NCBI GenBank assembly: GCA_028873845.1
Contig: JAPPNO010000047.1
Coordinates: 1 to 32,410 of the forward strand
Reading direction: 5' to 3'
Length of the DNA: 32,410 bases
Source of the DNA: Gemmatimonadota bacterium
Lineage (GTDB): Bacteria > Gemmatimonadota > Gemmatimonadetes > Longimicrobiales > Gaopeijiaceae
Every line of letters starts with the position of its first letter. Position 1 is the first letter of the stretch. The notes under the pieces are model-generated. The model made no database searches, was not told the DNA's origin, and worked only from the letters and a program-made list of their open reading frames with translations. This document shows, one piece after another, positions 1 through 7,600 of this stretch. The position numbers were made by a program, and so were the translations under genes.

Positions 1-1
1 G

Positions 2-154
2 GGTGCGGTGCTCGGGGGCTCGCCCCCGTTGCCGGAGGTCACCCGGAAACTGCCGAAGCCCCCGTCCCCACCCCCCGACCGCCTCTCCAACGGCGCCCCC
101 CGCTTCGTCGACTCCGCAGTCCCGCTGTCGCTGGAGCTCGAGGCGATGGCGTGA
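2..154 (+). CDS. C-terminal tail of an unidentified protein (5' end outside window)
   Basis: An open frame runs in from the left edge and stops at TGA 152-154, giving about 50 residues that end in SAVPLSLELEAMA. The tail is proline-rich (KLPKPPSPPPDRL) and then becomes an ordinary mixed segment, as expected for the end of a real protein. I do not recognise the family. The stop codon lies 3 nt before the 86-bp dispersed element at 158-243, which mirrors how the second copy of that element sits next to the end of vapC at 17975; this supports the frame being a true gene end. Other frames here are GC-driven open frames without recognisable protein character. Confidence 0.45.
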   Translation, partial: GAVLGGSPPLPEVTRKLPKPPSPPPDRLSNGAPRFVDSAVPLSLELEAMA

Positions 155-157
155 TCC

Positions 158-243
158 GGCGCCCGCCCGCCGCCGCGGCAAAAGCCGGGACACAAGCATG
201 TCGGAATGGGACAGGCCACCGGCGGGATTCGTGCCGCCCCCCC
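158..243 (+). repeat. 86-bp dispersed element, copy A
   Basis: This stretch matches the reverse complement of 17881-17966 at 81 of 86 positions by eye; the last 43 bases, starting TCGGAATGGGACAGG, are identical. It contains overlapping short inverted repeats: CGGC-AAAA-GCCG, GACA-N6-TGTC and TGTC-N7-GACA. Two of the five differences between copies fall in the six-base loop of GACA/TGTC and leave the stem intact. Both copies begin a few bases after a stop codon in the same orientation as the gene that ends there. It could be a 3'-end RNA structure, a REP-like element or a miniature mobile element; I cannot tell which. Confidence 0.8.
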
Positions 244-324
244 GAGTCAGGTGCGGCGCCTCGCACGAGACGGTGCGGCGGGGACGGTGGCGGAGCTGAG
301 ATTCTGTAACAAGGAGGAAGGAAC

Positions 325-430
325 GATGTCGACGTTGGCCGAGCGGCTGGAATGCGAGACGGCGGACGAGTTCCTCGCTTGTCTTGACCCCATCCTGGAA
401 CCTATAGTATCACAATATTATGAAAGGTGA
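325..430 (+). CDS. 34-residue ORF with strong ribosome site; leader peptide or gene remnant
   Basis: ATG 325 follows a near-perfect Shine-Dalgarno site (AAGGAGG, 311-317) at 7-nt spacing, and the frame reads MSTLAERLECETADEFLACL then 14 more residues to a TGA at 428-430. The end overlaps the start of the RHH-nucleotidyltransferase gene (ATG 420) by 11 nt. The sequence looks like a genuine protein N-terminus and faintly recalls the segment before the core of FRG-domain proteins (ETADEFLxxL), so it may be the stump of a deleted gene. Alternatively it is a short leader whose translation delivers ribosomes to the downstream start, which has no Shine-Dalgarno of its own. It is too short to decide. 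Confidence 0.45.
384..410 (+). promoter_or_regulatory. Candidate promoter for the MNT/HEPN pair
   Basis: TTGACC (384-389) and TAGTAT (405-410) are spaced by 15 nt inside an unusually AT-rich patch, a striking local drop in GC. A transcript from it would begin about at the ATG at 420, i.e. leaderless or nearly so, which would explain the missing ribosome site there. The spacing is shorter than the usual 17 nt, so this is tentative. Confidence 0.3.
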
Positions 431-1001
431 TACTACTCGCGATGAACGCCCCGCGTCCGGCCGCTTCATCGTCCGCGTGGACCCGGAGTTGCACGCCTCG
501 CTACGCGGCGCCGCCCAGGCCGCGGGCACGTCCCTCAACCGCCACTGTGCCCGCAAGCTCGCGGCACCCGGTCCGGTTCTCGATGAGGAAGCCGCCGCCA
601 TCGTCGAGCGGGCACGTGTCATCCTCGGCGATTCGCTCCTGGGCGTGGTCGCGTTCGGATCCTGGACGCGCGGCGACGAGTCACCCTCCTCGGACCTGGA
701 CATTCTGTTCGTGGCCGACGATCGGGCCGGGATCTCCCGCGACCTCTACCGGAAATGGGACGCCGAGCCCCACCTGAGCTGGCACGGCCACCCGGTCTCC
801 CCCCACTTCGTCCACATGCGGCCCGGCTCCGATCCGGTTTCCGGGTTCTGGGCGGAGGTCGCCCTCGACGGCTTCGTCGTCTTCGATCCGCAGTGGGTCG
901 TGTCGCGCTACCTGGTCACGCTGCGGCGGCGAATCTCGGCCGGGGAAATCGAGCGGCGCGTCGCTGGCGAACGAGCCTACTGGGTCCGCGAGGGTTCATG
1001 A
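420..1001 (+). CDS. Ribbon-helix-helix domain fused to minimal nucleotidyltransferase (MNT), antitoxin-like
   Basis: 193 aa. Residues ~14-50 (GRFIVRVDPELHASLRGAA, then AGTSLNRHCARKLA) match the HicB/CopG-type ribbon-helix-helix DNA-binding domain. Residues ~55-160 form a minimal nucleotidyltransferase: G80-S81 followed by the D92-x-D94 pair (GSWTRG...SSDLDILFVAD), which binds metal and NTP in this family. The third acidic residue is not obvious; the expected strand reads VSPHFVHM. In MNT-HEPN modules the nucleotidyltransferase partner neutralises the HEPN toxin, in characterised cases by AMPylating it. Here the stop overlaps the HEPN gene start (ATGA, 998-1001), so the two are translationally coupled. 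The added DNA-binding domain would allow autoregulation, which is inference. Start 420 has no Shine-Dalgarno, but it retains the whole RHH domain. Confidence 0.85.
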   Translation: MKGDTTRDERPASGRFIVRVDPELHASLRGAAQAAGTSLNRHCARKLAAPGPVLDEEAAAIVERARVILGDSLLGVVAFGSWTRGDESPSSDLDILFVADDRAGISRDLYRKWDAEPHLSWHGHPVSPHFVHMRPGSDPVSGFWAEVALDGFVVFDPQWVVSRYLVTLRRRISAGEIERRVAGERAYWVREGS

Positions 1002-1429
1002 CGGGCGGCGGGCTCGCCCTGGACTATCTGCGGCGCGCCAAGGTGCGCCTGGCCGCTCTCGACGTCCTTTTCGACGCGGAGAGCTGGGCGGACGTGGTGC
1101 GCGAGTCGCAGGAGATCGTCGAGCTGTCGCTGAAGGGACTGCTCCGGTCGTGCGGAATCGATCCGCCCCGCCTTCACGACGTGTCGGTGGTGCTGCTGGC
1201 CGAGAGGGACCGCCTGCCGGGAGCGCTGCACTGCGAGGCCGGGTGGCTGGCGAATGTGTCGCGCCAGATGCGCAGGGATCGCGAACTTGCGTTCTACGGG
1301 GCCGAAGATCTCCTGCCGGGCGACTTCTACTCGTGCGGGGATGCGGAGACGGCGCGGGACCAGGCCCGCCGGGTGGTCGCGCTGGTGTATCCGTGCGTGT
1401 GTGAACCGGGAAACCGATACCTCGCCTGA
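998..1429 (+). CDS. HEPN-domain protein, probable toxin partner of the MNT protein
   Basis: 143 aa, starting at the ATG that overlaps the upstream stop by 4 nt. The sequence has the typical HEPN layout: an N-terminal helix (LALDYLRRAKVRLAALDVLF), a helix with a WADVVRESQEIVELSLKGLL signature, then GIDPPRLHDVSVVL carrying the conserved R and H near the end of the third helix (R-x-H here). This is the PF05168/COG2250-like branch rather than the DUF86 HepT branch. HEPN proteins paired with MNT genes are RNases or RNA-binding toxins held in check by the MNT partner. Activity is inferred from family and context; the compressed R-L-H spacing differs from the classical R-x4-6-H RNase motif, so catalysis is not certain. 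Confidence 0.8.
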   Translation: MTGGGLALDYLRRAKVRLAALDVLFDAESWADVVRESQEIVELSLKGLLRSCGIDPPRLHDVSVVLLAERDRLPGALHCEAGWLANVSRQMRRDRELAFYGAEDLLPGDFYSCGDAETARDQARRVVALVYPCVCEPGNRYLA

Positions 1430-1450
1430 ACGACCTCCCGTCCCACCACG

Positions 1451-1466
1451 CATGCCGTCCGGCATG
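1451..1466 (+). terminator. Short hairpin after the HEPN gene
   Basis: CATGCC-GTCC-GGCATG forms a 6-bp stem with a 4-nt loop 21 nt past the HEPN stop. There is no T-tract, so a terminator role is only a guess. Confidence 0.25.
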
Positions 1467-1541
1467 GCCCCGAACCCGCGCAGTCCCTACACTGTTCCTC
1501 CCCATCCGCGTTTCGTCATTGCCCCAATCCGAGAGGACTCG

Positions 1542-4400
1542 ATGTTCGGGAACCGCAAGCTCTTCCGCACCCGTTTCGCCCCGGCCGCCCTGGCCTTCGC
1601 CCTCCTCGCCACCGTGGCCCTGGCCCCCGCCCCCACCCACGCCCAGGACGAAGACGACACCCCACTCGTCAACCAGTCCGCCGACCCCCTTGTGCGCGCA
1701 TTCAGCTGGCGCTCGGTGGGCCCGTTCGGACAGGGCGGCCGCGTCGACGACCTCGCCGTCCACCCGACCGACCTCCACACCTACCTGGTCGGCTTCGCGA
1801 CCGGCGGCCTCTGGAAGACCACCAACAACGGCACCACCTTCCGCTCCGTCTTCGACGGCTACGGCACGCACTCGATCGGCGCGCTGGCCTACTCGCCCGC
1901 GAACCCCGACATCGTGTGGGTCGGCACGGGCGAGGCCAACAACCGGCAGAGTTCCTCGTTCGGGGACGGCGTGTACAAGTCGACGGACGGCGGCGAGACC
2001 TTCACCCACGCCGGGCTGCGCGAGACGCAGACCATCGCGCGCGTCATCGCGCACCCCACCGATGCCGACGTGGCCTGGGTCGCGGCCAACGGGCACCTCT
2101 TCGGCCCCAACCCCGAGCGCGGCGTCTACAAGACCAGCGACGGCGGCCGCACCTGGGACCACGTGCTGCGGGTGGACGAGAACACCGGCGCGACGGATCT
2201 CGTCATGGATCCCTCCAACCCCAACACCCTCTTCGCGGCCACCTACCAGCGGCGCCGCACGGCCTGCTGCTTCGTGGGCGGCGGCCCCGGCAGCGGCATC
2301 TGGCGCTCCGACGACGGCGGCGACACCTGGACCCGAATGAACGGAGGCGGGCTGCCGCGCGGGACCATGGGCCGTGTCGCGCTCGCCATGACCCCCGCCG
2401 ACCCGAACGTGGTGTACGCGCAGATCGAGGTGGCGGCGGACCGCGAGGAGCCGCTCTCGGACGACGAACGCAACGAGCTGCAGCGCCTGTCCCGCCAACG
2501 CGAGCCCCTTCCCCCCGACCCCCAGTACAACGGCGTCTGGCGCTCCGGCGACAAGGGCGCGAGCTGGGAGTTTCGCAGCAACGAGAACGGGCGCCCGATG
2601 TACTTCAGCCAGATCCGCGTCGATCCCAACGATCCCGACGTCGTGTACGTGGTCGACCAGCGCCTGCACATGTCGACCGACGCCGGCGAGAACTTCGAGA
2701 CGCTGACCGGGTACGGGCACGTCGATCAGCACGCCATGTGGATCAACCCGGACGACAGCGACCACATCATACTCGGCAACGACGGCGCGATCGACGTCAC
2801 CTACGACCGGGGCGACACCTGGGAATCGTTTCGGCGCTGGGCGGTCGGGCAGCCCTACCACGCCTCGGTGGACATGCGGCGACCGTACTACGTCTGCACC
2901 GGGCTTCAGGACAACGGCACCTGGTGCGGCCCCAGCCAGGTGCGCAACGGCGACATCCTGAGCGAGGACTGGTACCGCGTGGGCGGAGGCGACGGCTTCT
3001 ACACCGCCGTGGACCCCACCGACTACACCGTCGTCTACCTCGAGTCGCAGAACGGAAACGTGCGGCGCACCAGCCTGACCACCGGCCGGAGCGGCAGCAT
3101 CCGGCCGCGCGCGCCGTCGCGGAACAACCCGAACACGAACATCGTGCCGACGCCCGAGGCGGGCACCGAGATCCGCTGGAACTGGAACACGCCGTTCATC
3201 CTGTCGCCGCACAATCCGGACGTGGTGTACGTGGGCGGCAACCGGCTGTTCCGCTCGATGGACCGGGGCGAGACGTGGACGATGAGCCCGGACCTGACGA
3301 AGAACATCGACCGGGACGAGGTCGAGCTGATGGGCCAGGCGAACTCGCTGCCGCGCTGCAACCGCATGGACCGCGGCGAGGAGTGCATCCTGTCGCGCAA
3401 CGATGGGGTCAGCCGCTACAGCACGATCGTGTCGGTGGCGGAGTCGCCGGTCGTGCCGGGGCTCCTGTGGGTGGGGACGGACGACGGGAACGTGCAGTTC
3501 AGCCGCAACGGGGGCTCGAGCTGGGTCGAGGTGGGCCGCAACATTCCGGGCGGCACGATGGAGTACTACGTGTCGCGTGTGGAGGCGTCGCACTTCGACG
3601 CGGCGACCGCGTACGTGTCGCTCGACGGGCACAGGAGCGACGACCTGCGCCCCTACGTGTTCGTGACGCGCGACTACGGGGTGAGCTGGGAGAACATCTC
3701 GTCGAACCTGCCGGAGTACGGGAACGTCAACACGGTGCGGCAGGATCCTGTGAATTCGCGGCTGCTGTACGCCGGGACGGAGTTCGGGTTCTTCGTTTCG
3801 CTGGATGAGGGCGGGACGTGGCGGCCGTTCATGAACGGGCTGCCGGTTGTGCGCGTGGACGACGTGGTGGTGCATCCGCGGGATGGGGACCTGGTGCTGG
3901 CGACGCATGGCCGCAGCGTGATGATCGCGGACGACATCACGTCGCTGCAGCAGTTTACGGATGAGGTGGCCGAGTCGCCGGCGTTTCTGTTCGAGCCGCG
4001 TGACGCGGTGAGGTGGAAGCAGGACCCGAGGCGGTCGCGCTCGGTGACGGGGAGCAAGGTGCTGCGGGGGGACAATGCGGAGCCGGGGGTCGTGGTTCAG
4101 TACTGGTTGGCGGAGGCGTCGGGGGATGTGAGCATCACGGTGAGCCGCGCGGAGACGGGCGAGCTGTTCAGGGACCTGGAGGCGGTGGGGAACAGTGGGA
4201 TTAACCGCGTGCAGTGGAATCTGCGTGGGAATCCGCGGGAGGCGGGGGGTGGGTTCGGGGGCGGGGGTGGGGGGTTCGGTGGTGGGCGCCAGGGGCCGAT
4301 GGCGGAGCCGGGGCTCTACCGGGTGTCGCTGTCGGTGGACGGACGGGAGTTCGCGACGACGGTTAGGGTGCTCGAGGATGTGTGGATGTGGGAGCGGTGA
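1542..4400 (+). CDS. Exported VPS10/sortilin-like beta-propeller protein (BNR/WD40-like repeats)
   Basis: 952 aa. A Sec signal peptide (FAPAALAFALLATVALAPA, cleavage probably after THAQ) sets the start at 1542. The body is a run of beta-propeller blades with BNR/Asp-box signatures: GGLWKTTNNGTTF, GVYKSTDGGETF, GVYKTSDGGRTW, GIWRSDDGGDTW, GVWRSGDKGASWEF, RLFRSMDRGETW, VQFSRNGGSSWVE and FFVSLDEGGTW. This is the layout of the VPS10-domain 'glycosyl hydrolase'/sialidase-like proteins common in Gemmatimonadota and Bacteroidota; no catalytic residues are identifiable and the substrate is unknown. The C-terminus (~830-952) carries a beta-sandwich (VVVQYWLAEASGDVSITVS, then GINRVQWNLRG) of the FlgD-Ig type interrupted by a glycine-rich linker around 4238-4290. 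It stands alone, convergent with the giant lipoprotein gene. Confidence 0.85.
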   Translation: MFGNRKLFRTRFAPAALAFALLATVALAPAPTHAQDEDDTPLVNQSADPLVRAFSWRSVGPFGQGGRVDDLAVHPTDLHTYLVGFATGGLWKTTNNGTTFRSVFDGYGTHSIGALAYSPANPDIVWVGTGEANNRQSSSFGDGVYKSTDGGETFTHAGLRETQTIARVIAHPTDADVAWVAANGHLFGPNPERGVYKTSDGGRTWDHVLRVDENTGATDLVMDPSNPNTLFAATYQRRRTACCFVGGGPGSGIWRSDDGGDTWTRMNGGGLPRGTMGRVALAMTPADPNVVYAQIEVAADREEPLSDDERNELQRLSRQREPLPPDPQYNGVWRSGDKGASWEFRSNENGRPMYFSQIRVDPNDPDVVYVVDQRLHMSTDAGENFETLTGYGHVDQHAMWINPDDSDHIILGNDGAIDVTYDRGDTWESFRRWAVGQPYHASVDMRRPYYVCTGLQDNGTWCGPSQVRNGDILSEDWYRVGGGDGFYTAVDPTDYTVVYLESQNGNVRRTSLTTGRSGSIRPRAPSRNNPNTNIVPTPEAGTEIRWNWNTPFILSPHNPDVVYVGGNRLFRSMDRGETWTMSPDLTKNIDRDEVELMGQANSLPRCNRMDRGEECILSRNDGVSRYSTIVSVAESPVVPGLLWVGTDDGNVQFSRNGGSSWVEVGRNIPGGTMEYYVSRVEASHFDAATAYVSLDGHRSDDLRPYVFVTRDYGVSWENISSNLPEYGNVNTVRQDPVNSRLLYAGTEFGFFVSLDEGGTWRPFMNGLPVVRVDDVVVHPRDGDLVLATHGRSVMIADDITSLQQFTDEVAESPAFLFEPRDAVRWKQDPRRSRSVTGSKVLRGDNAEPGVVVQYWLAEASGDVSITVSRAETGELFRDLEAVGNSGINRVQWNLRGNPREAGGGFGGGGGGFGGGRQGPMAEPGLYRVSLSVDGREFATTVRVLEDVWMWER

Positions 4401-4448
4401 GGGGGGGAGCGACCCCACCATATGTCAACCGGGGTTTCCGTTTTGTAA

Positions 4449-4559
4449 ACTGCGGACAACCTGTTCGGCGTAGTGGCCGAAGATCCGTCGCGTGTCGTGC
4501 TCGTCCTGGGAGACGTGACACTGCCCGAGAGCGGGACGCTTCGCTTCGCGTACATGTGA
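4449..4559 (+). pseudogene. Possible gene remnant (36-codon fragment)
   Basis: An open frame between an in-frame TAA (4446-4448) and TGA (4557-4559) reads TADNLFGVVAEDPSRVVLVL and then GDVTLPESGTLRFAYM. The alternation of hydrophobic and charged residues looks like the end of a real beta-rich protein, yet there is no convincing start or ribosome site. I do not recognise the family. It may be a deletion scar or chance. Confidence 0.25.
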
Positions 4560-4596
4560 GATCGCCCCCGCCCGGCGAACCGGGCGGGGGCGATCT
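4559..4596. terminator. Bidirectional hairpin between convergent genes
   Basis: A perfect 16-bp stem (AGATCGCCCCCGCCCG with its complement) closes a 6-nt loop (GCGAAC). It lies 36 nt downstream of the minus-strand lipoprotein stop and about 160 nt after the plus-strand VPS10-like gene. No T-tract follows on either strand, so it may be a GC-type terminator or an RNA-stabilising 3' stem; position between convergent genes favours termination in both directions. Confidence 0.75.
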
Positions 4597-4632
4597 GTTG
4601 GCCCCTCGCTGGGCTGCGAGAGGGTTGGGTGG

Positions 4633-7600
4633 TTATGCGCCGTCGATGACGCGGAGGCTGTAATCCTGTGTTGCGCCATCTTCGGACGTGATGGTGACAG
4701 TGTAGGGCGTCCCGTTACCCGTGGTCGCGCTCAGTCGGTAGCGGGTGGCCGGACAGACGTCGTCGTCGTCATCATCGCTGGCCGCGACCGCGTTGCCGCC
4801 TGTTGCCCTCACGCTCACCCTCTGCGCGCAGTAGGCGTTTTCGTTCGCCTCGTCGCCGAAGGTCTCCAATGTGAAGATAAGGTTGACGGAAGACGCGCCG
4901 GTCGTCGTAAAGGTGAAGCCGTTGGCACCGGCGTCCGCTGCCGTGTGAGTAGCCAGGTCCGTTGTATCGGCCCGGGCGATATTCGCGGCCGCGATATCGT
5001 TGCCCACCGGATTCTGACGTGAGACCAGCAGGCTGTACACGTGATCGTTGTACCCGTTGGCCGCGGTCATCGTCACGGTGATGGTGTTCTCCAGGTTGTC
5101 CGCTACCGCTGACCCGGTCTTGTTGAATCCCAGGTCGCAGCTGTAGGTCGAGCATTGGCCGGCCTGGACGGCGGCAGTGGAAGCCGAGGGTGACACATCG
5201 AGTTCCCAGCTGGACCCCAGGGGAATCGCGCCGTTGCGGGTGCCGAAGACAAACCCGACGCTCTCCGACTGCCAGCTGATGGTCCCGATGTTGCTCGTGT
5301 TATCCGTCGATGGTTCGGAAACCCGCGACCAGCCGGCGGTAGCATCGGTGCTCGTGGTGTCGTTGTAGGTGGCGACATCGGTGCCGTGCATACTCCACCT
5401 CACCCGGACACCGGCACCCAGCGTGTCGTTGGCCGAAGCGGTGGTGCTGTAGACGTGGAGGGTGCCCAGGCCCTGGTAGTCGTTGCGACCACTGACCATC
5501 CCACTCAGTTGGGTAGGAGCGGTTCCCTCGCCCGAGTCAACTGTGCCATCACCATTCGAGTCCCAATCCGCGGCATCGTCATCGGGCATGCCGGTGGCCG
5601 AATCGACCTTCGGAGCCGCCCAGCCCACGTCCTCGATCGTGGCGGTGTAGGTGCCCTCCAGCGCGTTGTCGAGCTCAAAGCCGCCGTTTGTGGCCGTGGT
5701 CCTTTCGACGGGAGCGCCGCCGAATGGCGTGGTGATGCGGACATCGATGTTGCCGTCCGCGCCGCTCGAGTTGCTCACCGTACCGGCCACCGTGCCGTTC
5801 TCCCACACGAGGGCGAAGTTCTGCCATACGCCCGTCACGTCGTCATCGGTGTCGGTCGTGCCCTGATCGTCCGTGTACATCGATGTCGCGTTGGTCGTCG
5901 TGGTACCGGTCCACTGGGGCTTGGCCAGGTCGGTATCGGTCGGCAGCTCCGGATAGACCATCGCGGCCGTCGCTCCCGAAATGTTCCCCGGGCTTCTGCG
6001 CGCCGGCATGGTACGCCATGCCCGGTAGCCGCTTCCACCGCTCGCTATGACACGGTAGGTCGCCCCCGCATCCGCCAGGTCGTCGAAGGCGTAGTACCCG
6101 TCGGCGTCGGTCGTGGTGCTTCCGACCCTGGTTGCCCCGCCGAGGGCTCCGGTGACGGTACTGATTCGACCACCCCGGTAGAGCGTCACGGTGACGCCCT
6201 CGATGGCTTCGTCGCCGCGCATCAGGTTGTCGCCGTCGTCATTGCCGACGTAGCCCCTGACGGACAGGCCCTGCCTGGTGGTCATCCAGCTGGCGCCGTC
6301 CGTTCCCCGGATGCCGACCCAGGTGGTGTCCATGCCTTCCTCATCTTCCTCATCGGCGTACTCGTCGTGGTACACCGCAACCATGGCCGGGTTGGGGCTG
6401 CCGGTGGTGACGGCAATCGAGTAGTCCTCGCTGCCTGAGATGGCCATGACCTCGTACTCGCCATCCTGGAGACCGGAGACGGAGTAGTTGCCCGGGCCAC
6501 CGTCCACGGAAGTGGTTCCCGTGCTGTCGCCGGTGGCGCCGTGGCCGCTGGTCGCATCGATTACGACCGCGTGGCCGCTCTCGTTGCCCACGTATCCGCT
6601 GACCATGCCGGTCATCCACTGGTACCCGTAGGTGGCACACCAGTCGTCGCTTGAATCGCTCGACGCCGTGCAGAGCCTCACTTCGGGGCCTGCACCGCTC
6701 ATGTCGCCGAAGGCGCCAACGGTCGCGCCGAGGTCCAGATCCTGGCCGAAGGTCTCGATATCCGAGTACTCGCTGACGAGGACGCGGTTCGCGCCCACCC
6801 GGAATCGGACTGTGATTTCCTCGCCCGCGGGCAGGTGCGTGAAGGTCTTCATGCCGCCGGCACCGAAGTCGCCCTTGGCCTCGATACGGTCCGTAGGATC
6901 GTCCACATCCGGATCCTGCTCGTCCAGGTCGTGGTCGTACTCCAGGGTCTGGAGACGGCCGCGGTCGTCACGAACCATCAGTTCGACGGTCATTCCATTG
7001 CCCACGCCGGCTGCGGGGCGGTGGTCACCGCGCGGAAGCGGGCTCCGGTAGTCGGAGTAGCCCTCCACGTCATCCGCCTCGCGGTACACGCCGAGCGTGA
7101 GCGACTGCGTCGTCCAGGTGACGTAGATGGCGCCGAGGTCGTTGGCCATATGCGTGTTCAGCACCGGATGCTCGAGACCCGTGTGGCTATGCGAGAGCAT
7201 GTCCGACTGAGTCCACATCTCACTGCCGTCGGGCTGGGGGGCCTCCTCGTGGAGTCCGACCTCGAAGGTCATCGGCAGGTCGTCCACCGCGACCGGTACC
7301 GTGACCTTGGCAAGGCCATCTTCGTCGGTCGCCACGCCGTTGGTCGCCGTCCAGCCTTCGAGGAACTCGTTGCCGTCGCGCGCGTCCGCGTTGCTCTTCA
7401 CCCACCACTGGAAGTTGGCCACTGTGTTGAGCACCCGCACCGCCGTCGGGGCCTGGCTGACCCGGGCGGTCGACGCGTAGGTGATCTCGATGTCCTCGTT
7501 GTCGGAGGCAACGATGCCGGGAATCGCCGCGCCCATGTACTTGAGGAAGACGAGGTGGTCGGTGCCCTGTCCGCCCGGGCCCGTGTCCATGGCGCGCGGG

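Noticed and set aside
996-4421. A 1141-codon open frame on the minus strand opposite the VPS10-like gene, and similar long antisense frames at 5386-6438, 6835-10179, 21202-23418, 23067-25484, 25650-27170 and 29969-31765.
   Set aside because: They are antisense shadows of well-supported genes, produced by high GC at third codon positions; their translations are Arg/His/Pro/Ala/Val-rich with no domains.
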